A stretch of DNA of 6,516 bases, from assembly GCA_043730365.1 (NCBI GenBank), contig JAYTKJ010000448.1:1-6516 (forward strand). Reading direction: 5' to 3'. Made by a program: the position numbers and the translations under genes. Shown one piece after another: positions 1-5,703 of the stretch (position 1 is its first letter; each line of letters begins with the position of its first letter). Origin of the DNA: VFZP01 sp043730365 (GTDB lineage: Bacteria > Acidobacteriota > Terriglobia > Bryobacterales > Bryobacteraceae). The notes below the pieces were generated by a model. It was not told where the DNA came from, made no database searches, and saw only the letters and a list, made by a program, of their open reading frames with translations.

Positions 1-75
1 CTTGGCTCAACTCGAAGCTACCGTACGAAACACTCTACTACCCCGGGAAGCCTACAACATGGTGCCGGGGCGTGA

Positions 76-633
76 CCCCCAATTCGGTTAAGCACCCCAA
101 AGCCCGGCGCCTTTCAAGACATCCGCACCATAGAAGAATTCGAATCCTTCAATCTGTCGTTTGAGTGGAAGCTTGCGCCCAGCGGGAATTCCGGCGTCAA
201 GTACTCCATCGTTCGCGCCGATTCGTTCAAACCTAAGGACGATCCGGACGGCATCACGGGGCTTCACGCACGAGCTCGCGGCCTGGAATTCCAGCTCGCC
301 GATGCCGACACGCCCGATGCCAAGCGCGGGGACCAGTATTCGGCTGGGGCCCTATACGGCCTCTACGCGCCAACCGCTCCAGCCCTGGTTCGCATCGGCG
401 AGTTCAATACCGCGCGCATCGTGTATTCGCCAACCCGCCTGGAGCATTGGATCAACGGCCAACTGCTGGTCGAGGCCGATCCGTCATCGAAGGATTTCGC
501 CGCGCGAGTCCGTGCTTCTAAAGACATCCGGCTTTTGACGCATCCATCGCGCAGTCCGATTGCCCTGCAGAATCACGGGTCGGAGGTCTGGTTTAAGAAC
601 CTGCGGCTGCTGCGTCTATCCGCTGCACGCTGA
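76..633 (+). pseudogene. DUF1080 (3-keto-disaccharide hydrolase-type) protein, 3' part, frame apparently broken
   Basis: Frame 1 is open from 76 to a TGA at 631-633 and reads as the C-terminal two thirds of a DUF1080 / 3-keto-disaccharide hydrolase domain, a concanavalin-like beta-sandwich common in sugar-degrading bacteria. Visible family landmarks are FQDIRTIEEFESFNLSFEWK, then APSGNSGVKY, GLEFQLAD, ALYGLYAP, GEFNTARIVYSP, LEHWINGQLLVEAD and the closing IALQNHGSEVWFKNLRLLRL. No ATG, GTG or TTG occurs in this frame between 76 and 420, and a TGA closes the frame at 73-75, so it cannot start here as written. Just upstream, frame 3 reads TTWC...VKHPK, which resembles the family's stretch before FQDIRT, suggesting an extra base near 92-110. 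Alternatives are a sequencing error in the C/A runs or a genuinely decayed gene. The domain assignment is firm; pseudogene status is inference. The far N-terminus and any signal peptide lie outside the window. Confidence 0.72.
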
Positions 634-1762
634 ACAGCAGCGCGCGCGGCACGTGGAAGCAGCCCTTGTAGCTGTTCCCCTTCAGCATGTGCGTCGGCTT
701 GCCCGCCCGGTCACAATACCCAAACCACTCACCATGCTCCGGGTCGGGAAACGTGGCGTAGGTATACTCATCCACTTTGCCAAGCCACTCCAGCCACTTG
801 GGATCGTGCGTCTTGGTGTAGGCGAGCACCAGTGCGTAGATCGCCTCGGTGTGCGGCCACCATAGCTTCATGCTCGCTTCCAATTGCAGCGGCGGCCGGC
901 CTTGGGTGTCCACGAAATAGAGCAGCCCGCCGTGTTCGCGATCCCAACCGAAATGCAGCGACGAATCCAGAATCCGGAGGACATCCTCCACCTTGCCCGC
1001 GTCTGGAACGACCTCGAGCAGATGCAAGAGGAACCAACAAACCTCGGTCACATGCCCCGGACTTACCAGCCGCCCCTCAGGCAACTCTGGCCGCCGCGTA
1101 CCGTCCGGCGCCACATTCTCCAGCAGCACCTGGCGATCGGGGTCGAGATGCCGCATCGCGCGGGTGTAGAGCTCCCGCAGGATCGCGCGATACCGCGGAT
1201 CCGGATCCACCGCCGCGATCTCGAGAGCCATCGAAATCTCCACCATCACGTCGGCCAGTTGACTAAACGCCGGAGCCCCGCTCAATGACGGCCGGTCCAT
1301 CAGAGCGGGATTGGCTATCCACCGCCGCACGGACGTGAACAGTTCCATCGCTTCGCGCCGTGCCCACTCTTCCCCGCTGGCCTTGGCGTACTCCAGCCAT
1401 CCCAGCATGATAAACACCGCCGCGTAGGGCTTGCGTTGGTAAGCAGCCGGCCGCCCGTCGCGCGTCAGCGAGAAATAGCAACGGCCCTGAGCATCACGCG
1501 CATGGCGCCGCAGAAACTCCGCACCCAACCGCGCAGCCTCCAGCCACTCAGGCCGCTTCTCTACCTCGTTGTAGAGCCGGCTCATCGTCCACACCTGGCG
1601 CCCGTTGAGCCACATGTATTTGCGGTCGTCGTAGATCGCGCCATCTCGATCCAGACACGTGAAGTACCCACCGTGCTCGCGATCGAGCGAGTGCTTCATC
1701 CAAAACGGAATCACAGATTCGAAAAGATCCTGGCGGTAGCGGGCCGCGAATCGGGTCAACAT
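593..1762 (-). CDS. AGE-family sugar 2-epimerase (N-acylglucosamine 2-epimerase-like)
   Basis: Predicted cytosolic (alpha/alpha)6-barrel epimerase of 389 residues, the usual length of the N-acylglucosamine 2-epimerase / renin-binding protein family, which inverts C2 of GlcNAc/ManNAc or related sugars. Seen in order: KYMWLNGRQVW (48-58), SPGHVTE (234-240, His237), KLWWPHTEA (299-307, His304) and GCFHVPR (367-373, Cys368 and His370). The two histidines of SPGH and CFHVPR match the catalytic pair known in this family. The family also contains cellobiose/mannobiose and other sugar epimerases, so the substrate is not settled; the CFHVPRAL ending leans to the renin-binding-protein branch. The ATG (1760-1762) overlaps the upstream amidohydrolase stop in the string ATGTTGA, with a weak GGAA (1771-1774 on this strand) 8 nt before it, suggesting translational coupling. 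Its TAA (593-595) lies inside the convergent DUF1080 gene. Confidence 0.93.
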   Translation of the reverse strand: MLTRFAARYRQDLFESVIPFWMKHSLDREHGGYFTCLDRDGAIYDDRKYMWLNGRQVWTMSRLYNEVEKRPEWLEAARLGAEFLRRHARDAQGRCYFSLTRDGRPAAYQRKPYAAVFIMLGWLEYAKASGEEWARREAMELFTSVRRWIANPALMDRPSLSGAPAFSQLADVMVEISMALEIAAVDPDPRYRAILRELYTRAMRHLDPDRQVLLENVAPDGTRRPELPEGRLVSPGHVTEVCWFLLHLLEVVPDAGKVEDVLRILDSSLHFGWDREHGGLLYFVDTQGRPPLQLEASMKLWWPHTEAIYALVLAYTKTHDPKWLEWLGKVDEYTYATFPDPEHGEWFGYCDRAGKPTHMLKGNSYKGCFHVPRALLFSVQRIDAAAAGS

Positions 1763-2664
1763 AAAATTCGTTCCAGGTTACCGCCGAAGATGGCGCGCGC
1801 GGCGGCCTCATCGAGGCCCAACCCCGTGAGCGCGGCCACTTGCGCGTCGAAGATCGCCCGATTCCAGCCACGCGGAAAAAATGAAGAGTCCGAGCCAAAC
1901 AGCAATCGCGACGGCCCGGCTACCGCCAACGCGCGCTGGAATACCCCCGTCAGGTCGCACCCGGCCTCCTGGTATTTGATCCACCCATTACTGCTCGACG
2001 TGTCCAGATAAACGTTCGGGCAGAGGTCGCACAGCATCAGCGCTTCCCGAAAAAGCCCCGCCCCAAAGTGAGGTACCACGAACGGCAATTTGGGGTATCG
2101 TAACGCCAGCGCATGCAGATCGAGCGGGTTGGAAAACCGCATGTCGAAAGGCGATGGCAATCCCAGCTTGGCCCGCACGCCCACCGACAAAACTCCGCAG
2201 TGGACGAACGCCAGGCAATTCCCGCGCGCCGACGCCAGCTCAAGCAAAGCCACCGCGCGATCGTCATGCATGGAGTAGCGATGCATCGCCGGGAAGAAGC
2301 AGAGGCCGCGCAAGCCGGCAGCCAGGGCCGATTCCACGGCAGCCGGCGCGCCAGGCGCCAGCGGATTCACCATGAAGTAGCCAAGGAACCGCGAGGGATG
2401 TGCCGCCAACGCCGATTCCACCGAAGTCTCGTCGCCGGGAAGACTGGCGATCAGAGCCGCGCGATCGACCCCGTGACGGTCCAACTCGCCCGCCCACCGG
2501 TCAGCCAGCGCCCGCGCGTCTTCCGGCGGCATCTCCCAGCCCAGGATAGGCGCGATGTCAGCGACACTCGATTGGCGTTGTGCAGCCAACAGCGAAAGAA
2601 ACCGGTGAGAAAAGAAATGCACGTGCGCGTCACTGACACGCAACTCGCCCCATGGTGTATTCAT
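1756..2664 (-). CDS. Amidohydrolase-2 family (COG2159-like) metal-dependent hydrolase
   Basis: 302-residue TIM-barrel hydrolase of the amidohydrolase-2 family (the ACMSD/decarboxylase-like branch), normally binding one divalent metal and acting on C-C or C-O/C-N bonds of small carbon compounds. Metal-site motifs seen: DAHVHF (12-17; His14, His16), FVHCG (His155), PHFGAG (His199) and LFGSDSSF with the catalytic Asp259. All expected ligands are present, so it looks active. No signal peptide, so it is presumably cytosolic. The start is the only ATG giving a barrel that begins directly before the HxH strand; it has no clear Shine-Dalgarno sequence and sits 31 nt after the response-regulator stop. 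The TGA (1756-1758) overlaps the epimerase start by 7 nt, tying it to that sugar enzyme. Substrate unknown: a lactone, a carboxylated sugar derivative or an aromatic acid are all possible for this family. Confidence 0.87.
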   Translation of the reverse strand: MNTPWGELRVSDAHVHFFSHRFLSLLAAQRQSSVADIAPILGWEMPPEDARALADRWAGELDRHGVDRAALIASLPGDETSVESALAAHPSRFLGYFMVNPLAPGAPAAVESALAAGLRGLCFFPAMHRYSMHDDRAVALLELASARGNCLAFVHCGVLSVGVRAKLGLPSPFDMRFSNPLDLHALALRYPKLPFVVPHFGAGLFREALMLCDLCPNVYLDTSSSNGWIKYQEAGCDLTGVFQRALAVAGPSRLLFGSDSSFFPRGWNRAIFDAQVAALTGLGLDEAAARAIFGGNLERILC

Positions 2665-2695
2665 GAACCGAAGTATGACAGAGCCGGAGACGAAC

Positions 2696-3358
2696 TTAGA
2701 TCCGTGTTTCCACCGGCGTCAGCCCGGCCTGCACTGCGACCTTGGTCAGCGTAGCCGCGTTATTGACGCCCAGCTTCTTCATCATCGTCTTGCGATAACT
2801 GCGCACGGTCTCAAGCTCCAGGCTGAGCACGCCGGCAATTTCCTTGCTGCTCTTGCCCTCGGCCACCAGCCGAAGCACCTGCACTTCACGCGGAGACAGG
2901 CCCTGCAGAATCGGTGAATTGGATGGAGTGGTGTTCCCCGTCTGAATCCGCCTCACCAGCCGGTCTGATACCTGCGGACTCAAATACGAGCCGCCGCGCG
3001 CAACCGTGCGGATCCCTTCCAGCATGTCGAGGATCGAAGCGCGTTTGAGAATGTAGCCGCGCGCTCCCGCCTTGATGGCGTTCATCACCGAGACCTCATC
3101 GTCGTAGCCCGACAGCACGACGACTTTTGTGTTAGGGCAATGACGGACGATCTCGGTCGTCGCCTCAATCCCATTCAAACCCGGCATGGACACGTCCATC
3201 AGCACTAAAGCTGGGGGCGTCTTCCGGCAAAACTGAATTGCCTCGGTCCCGTTGTCCACCTCGCCGGACACGTTAAATTCTTCGCCTTTTTCCAACACCG
3301 CCCGGATGCTCTGCCGAACAACCAAGTGGTCCTCCACCAACAGTACGTCAATGGCCAT
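2696..3358 (-). CDS. NarL/FixJ-type response regulator (receiver + LuxR HTH), intact copy
   Basis: 220 residues, full length for the NarL/FixJ family. Receiver domain 1-120: acidic pocket Glu9/Asp10, phospho-acceptor Asp55 in LVLMDVSMPG, switch Ser83 (VVVLSGYDD) and Lys105 (GYILK). After a linker (about 135-150) comes a LuxR/GerE helix-turn-helix at about 153-212, with LSPREVQVLRLVAEGKSSKE and the recognition helix around LELETVRSYRKTMMKKLGV. It is expected to bind DNA as a dimer after phosphorylation, probably by the kinase ending at 4069. The ATG at 3356-3358 has a GAGGGAG Shine-Dalgarno 8 nt upstream. That ribosome site lies inside a dead kinase fragment whose TGA overlaps this start by 11 nt, exactly as the intact kinase overlaps the truncated regulator at 4069-4079. 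It is the only copy here with a DNA-binding domain. Targets cannot be read from the window. Confidence 0.95.
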   Translation of the reverse strand: MAIDVLLVEDHLVVRQSIRAVLEKGEEFNVSGEVDNGTEAIQFCRKTPPALVLMDVSMPGLNGIEATTEIVRHCPNTKVVVLSGYDDEVSVMNAIKAGARGYILKRASILDMLEGIRTVARGGSYLSPQVSDRLVRRIQTGNTTPSNSPILQGLSPREVQVLRLVAEGKSSKEIAGVLSLELETVRSYRKTMMKKLGVNNAATLTKVAVQAGLTPVETRI

Positions 3359-3617
3359 CTTCGTGGCTCCCTCTCTTCTTCTGAGTAGTACTCGCGGTTG
3401 AAACCTGAACTTGAGTACCTTAACCGAATTCAGGCTGGATCGCGAGTTCCAATTCCGCTCTCTGAATATGATACTCCATTATGGACGCTCCAGTACCGCG
3501 ACTGGGGGTACTTGGTACAAATCCTTGCCCGTCGTCGCGGATAGCGAGGGTTGGCAGGGTACCCACCACTGTTCCAAACAACAGCCGCGCCTGATCAGCG
3601 ACGGCGTTTGACCTCAG
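3348..3617 (-). pseudogene. Histidine-kinase C-terminal remnant (duplicated ATPase domain with in-frame stop)
   Basis: On the minus strand this interval translates, in a single frame, into a degenerate copy of the last ~82 residues of the kinase at 4740-4069. It keeps the G1 box IRDDGQGF, the G2-like RGTGASIMEYHIQ, then VQVST and QKKRGS, ending DGH and TGA (3348-3350). By hand count about 50 of 82 aligned positions are identical. It has no start codon, no H-box and no N-box. It carries a TAA (tta at 3420-3422 on the plus strand) where the intact kinase has an AAA lysine codon (Lys200). The 26 bases at 3519-3544 match 4240-4265 exactly, 721 bp apart. It is the downstream arm of a tandem duplication; its remaining role may be only to carry the ribosome-binding site and coupling overlap for the intact response regulator. 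Confidence 0.9.
3367..3373 (-). promoter_or_regulatory. Shine-Dalgarno site of intact response regulator
   Basis: GAGGGAG on the minus strand, 8 nt before the ATG at 3358. It is located inside the dead kinase fragment, in the preserved QKKRGS segment, which may explain why that end of the fragment remains well conserved. Confidence 0.65.
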
Positions 3618-4079
3618 TCAACAGAAAAACGCTAACTCGGATGGGGTGGGGCGCTGCGGCTGAATGGGCTTCGACAGCAAGTCGCAAACCTGCGAGCTTA
3701 AATATACGCCGTCCCGCACTACTGCGCGGATCCCCGTGAGCGCATCGAGGACCGAGGCGCTTTTGAGAATGTAGCCACGAACTCCTGCCGTGATGGCGTT
3801 CATCACCGAGACCTCATCGTCATAGCCGGACAGCACGACGACTTTTGTGTTGGGGCAATGATGGACGATCTCGACCGTCGCTTCAATCCAATTGAGACCG
3901 GGCATGGACACGTCCATCAAAACCAAAGCCGGGGGTGTCCTTCGGCAAAACTGAATCGCCTCAATTCCATTGTCCACCTCGCCGGTCACGTTAAACTCAT
4001 CGCCTCTCTCTAACACCAATGCTGCCCGGATGCTCTGTCGAACCAAGTGGTCCTCAACCAACAGTACGTCAATGGCCAT
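3618..4079 (-). pseudogene. Truncated duplicate response regulator: receiver domain only, HTH lost
   Basis: 153 residues, about 83% identical (hand count) to the first ~138 residues of the regulator at 3358-2696, then a short unrelated tail (ending LAFFC) and TGA at 3618-3620. Glu9/Asp10, phospho-acceptor Asp56 (LVLMDVSMPG), Ser84 and Lys106 are retained, so phosphorylation is conceivable, but the LuxR DNA-binding domain is absent. The nearly invariant Gly of the MPGLNG motif is Trp64 here, and the start of helix 1 has lost one Val and gained two residues nearby; both suggest relaxed constraint. The start (ATG 4077-4079) overlaps the kinase stop by 11 nt and keeps a GAGGGAG Shine-Dalgarno at 8-nt spacing, so it is probably still translated. 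It could be non-functional or a single-domain receiver acting as a phosphate sink for the kinase; I favour decay. Confidence 0.8.
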
Positions 4080-4740
4080 CTGCGCGGCTCCCTCTCTTCT
4101 TCTGAGCGATGCTGGTGGTTGAAACTTGCACTCGAGTGCCTTTACCGGAATCGGACTCGATCACCAGTTCCATTTGAGCTGCTTGAATATGATGCTCCAT
4201 GATGGACGTTCCGGTGCCGCGGGCGGAGGTAGTTGTTAGAAATCCTTGCCCGTCGTCGCGGATAGTTAAGATCGGCACGGTTCCCTCCCCCACTCCAAAC
4301 GACAGCCACGCCCGGCTGGCGCCGGCATGGCGCAATACATTGTCGAGCGCCGCCTCGGCCACAGCATAGTAAGCCCGCGCCTGCGCCAGCGGTAAGTCAG
4401 CGCAAGCTTCGTCCGAGACGGAATACTCCAACGTACCCTCGAACTGCTTGTCGAACCGTGACGCCAACGCCTCTAGTGCCGGCGCCAATCGAAACCGGAT
4501 GGCGGGATCCGGATGGAATTCACGACTAAGGCTGCGAACAGATGCAAAACTTCCCTCCAGGACGCCTTGAATCTCGGCGATGCGGTGGGCCAACTCCGGC
4601 GGCAAATCCATGGCCAACAGGTCAAGCGTCAAGCCGACGGCGGTGAGGCCGCCGGCTACGTCGTCATGTAGGATTCTGGACAAGCGCTCACGTTCGCGGC
4701 GGCGTGACTCCAGCCACGCTTCTACCGGAACGTTAGCCAC
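4069..4740 (-). CDS. NarL-family sensor histidine kinase lacking a sensor domain (HisKA_3 + HATPase_c)
   Basis: With a GTG start at 4738-4740 the protein is 223 residues and soluble: a HisKA_3 dimerisation/phospho-acceptor helix at about 10-75 (ERERLSRILHDDVAGG, phosphorylated His25) and a GHKL ATPase domain at about 85-207 (N-box EAALDNVLRHAGAS with Asn134; G1 DDGQGF at 162-167; G2 RGTGTSIMEHH from 174). No transmembrane, PAS, GAF or other sensor segment precedes the H-box, so its input must come from a partner or small ligand. The frame stays open upstream to 4965, but there it runs out of frame across transketolase and is Trp/Arg-rich shadow, so the short start is preferred; the 8-nt overlap with the transketolase stop (GTGGCTAA) supports coupling. 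TTG at 4753-4755 or ATG at 4798-4800 are possible alternatives. The stop overlaps the following receiver gene by 11 nt. Confidence 0.88.
   Translation of the reverse strand: MANVPVEAWLESRRRERERLSRILHDDVAGGLTAVGLTLDLLAMDLPPELAHRIAEIQGVLEGSFASVRSLSREFHPDPAIRFRLAPALEALASRFDKQFEGTLEYSVSDEACADLPLAQARAYYAVAEAALDNVLRHAGASRAWLSFGVGEGTVPILTIRDDGQGFLTTTSARGTGTSIMEHHIQAAQMELVIESDSGKGTRVQVSTTSIAQKKRGSRADGH
4088..4094 (-). promoter_or_regulatory. Shine-Dalgarno site of truncated response regulator
   Basis: GAGGGAG on the minus strand, 8 nt before the ATG at 4079, embedded in the kinase 3' end (codons for KKRGS). The same heptamer at the same spacing precedes the intact regulator at 3358, showing that the site was copied with the duplication. 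Confidence 0.65.
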
Positions 4741-5701
4741 GCCGCTTTCGCTCAAGGGCGCGGCGGCAGGCCGCCACCACGTCACGGACCGCGAGCCCAT
4801 ATTTTTCGAAGATGGCTTCCGGCGGGCCAGACTCGGCATAGGTGTCTTTGATGCCGACGAACTCCATAGCGCACGGACGAGTCTGCGCAACCACCTGGGC
4901 CACGCGCACGCCCAGACCGCCGTCCACCAGATGCTCTTCAGCCACCACGATGGCCCCGGTCTCACCGGCCGCGCGCTCGATCGCCGCCTTGTCCAGCGGC
5001 TTGACCGTGTGCATATCGATCACACGCACGTTCACACCCTCGGCCGCCAAAGCTTCCGATGCCCGAATCGCCTCAGCCACCAACAGGCCGTGGGCGATAA
5101 TCGTGACATCCTGGCCCGGAATCAACTCGATGGACTTGCCGATCTCAAACGTTTGTCCCGCGTCATAAATAACCGGCGCATTCGCGCGCCCGGCTCGAAT
5201 GAAAACCGAACCCGGCAAGGCCGCCGCGCTCTTGACCAGAGACTTCATCGCAACCTCGTCGGCCGGATCGATGACCGTGAAGCCCGGCAGCGAACATGCC
5301 AGCGCGATGTCTTCGATACTCATCTGCGACGGGCCATCTTCACCGATGGAAATACCGCTGTGCGTACCCACGACCTTGATCGGCACTTGCGGGTAAGCGG
5401 CGGTGACGCGCAACTGCTCAAAACCTTTGTTCAAGACGAAGCAGGAGAAGCTGGAGACAAAAGCAACCTTGCCACTAGACGCCAGGCCGGCGCCGATGGC
5501 CACCATATTCGCCTCGGCGATACCGCAGGAGAAGAACCGCTCGGGAAACTCTTTGGCAAACCCGGCGGTATTGGTGGACTTGGATAGATCGGCATCGCAA
5601 ACTACGACGTTCGGATTTTCACGGCCCAGTTCAACCAGGGCTTTTCCAAAAGCGGCGCGCGTAGCTCCGCCCATTTTCAGCTCAAACTTTGTCGCAGGCA
5701 T
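4733..5701 (-). CDS. Transketolase, C-terminal subunit (pyrimidine-binding + C-terminal domains)
   Basis: 322 residues, typical for the separate C-terminal subunit of two-gene transketolases, which with the N-terminal subunit moves two-carbon ketol units between sugar phosphates in the non-oxidative pentose phosphate pathway. Transket_pyr domain at about 6-170: GGATRAAFGKAL, CDADLSKST, FFSCGIAEANMVAIGAGLA with Glu63 at the position of the catalytic TPP-activating glutamate, SFSCFVLNKGFEQLR, and the GEDGPSQMSIEDIA loop. Transketolase_C domain at about 185-315: VTIIAHGLLVAEAI, VRVIDMHTVKPLD, VVAEEHLVDGGLG. ATG at 5699-5701 is chosen because it follows the upstream TAG by 2 nt and has AAGGAG 11 nt ahead; the frame continues open to 5926, but that part overlaps the partner gene. 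DXS and pyruvate dehydrogenase beta subunits are relatives, but the pairing with the neighbouring N-subunit makes transketolase the best call. Confidence 0.93.
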   Translation of the reverse strand: MPATKFELKMGGATRAAFGKALVELGRENPNVVVCDADLSKSTNTAGFAKEFPERFFSCGIAEANMVAIGAGLASSGKVAFVSSFSCFVLNKGFEQLRVTAAYPQVPIKVVGTHSGISIGEDGPSQMSIEDIALACSLPGFTVIDPADEVAMKSLVKSAAALPGSVFIRAGRANAPVIYDAGQTFEIGKSIELIPGQDVTIIAHGLLVAEAIRASEALAAEGVNVRVIDMHTVKPLDKAAIERAAGETGAIVVAEEHLVDGGLGVRVAQVVAQTRPCAMEFVGIKDTYAESGPPEAIFEKYGLAVRDVVAACRRALERKRRG

Positions 5702-5703
5702 TT

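Larger units (their letters stand above)
2930..3617. repeat. Tandem duplication, copy 1 (regulator receiver + kinase 3' end)
   Basis: This block aligns with about 3640-4330 at an offset of 718-721 bp. Exact shared runs include 3073-3103 with 3791-3821 (31 bases), 3111-3133 with 3829-3851, and 3519-3544 with 4240-4265. In-frame indels near the start of the receiver account for the 3-bp offset change. The receiver part is roughly 87% identical by eye; the kinase part is more diverged. Confidence 0.9.
3618..4330. repeat. Tandem duplication, copy 2 (truncated regulator + intact kinase 3' end)
   Basis: Partner of the block at 2930-3617. Homology fades at the left near 3618-3645 (regulator linker) and at the right near 4325 (just past the kinase N-box), so the two copies abut almost directly and the novel junction is at about 3605-3640. 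Confidence 0.88.

Noticed and set aside
421..633. Separate small gene starting at GTG 421
   Set aside because: It is only the end of the DUF1080 frame; homology continues well upstream of 421 in the same frame.
2665..2695. Promoter or terminator in the 31-nt gap before the amidohydrolase
   Set aside because: Too short and without a hairpin, a T-run or recognisable promoter boxes.
2113..2754. Plus-strand open frame opposite the amidohydrolase and the regulator's 3' end
   Set aside because: Antisense to conserved domains, Arg/Gln/His-rich, with no motif or ribosome site.
2930..4330. Insertion element or CRISPR-like repeat as the cause of the internal repetition
   Set aside because: The repeated sequence is coding DNA of a kinase-regulator cassette; there are only two copies, with no terminal inverted repeats, transposase or spacer structure.
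4741..4965. Extended N-terminus of the histidine kinase (frame open to an ATG at 4965)
   Set aside because: It lies entirely inside the transketolase C-subunit in another frame, is rich in Trp, Arg and Ser without domain character, and has no ribosome site; the GTG at 4740 gives a compact kinase beginning just before the H-box.
4580..5587. Long plus-strand open frame (335 codons) opposite the kinase and transketolase genes
   Set aside because: It is antisense to two genes with clear catalytic motifs, and its translation is Arg/His/Asp-rich with no recognisable domain: a typical high-GC shadow frame.
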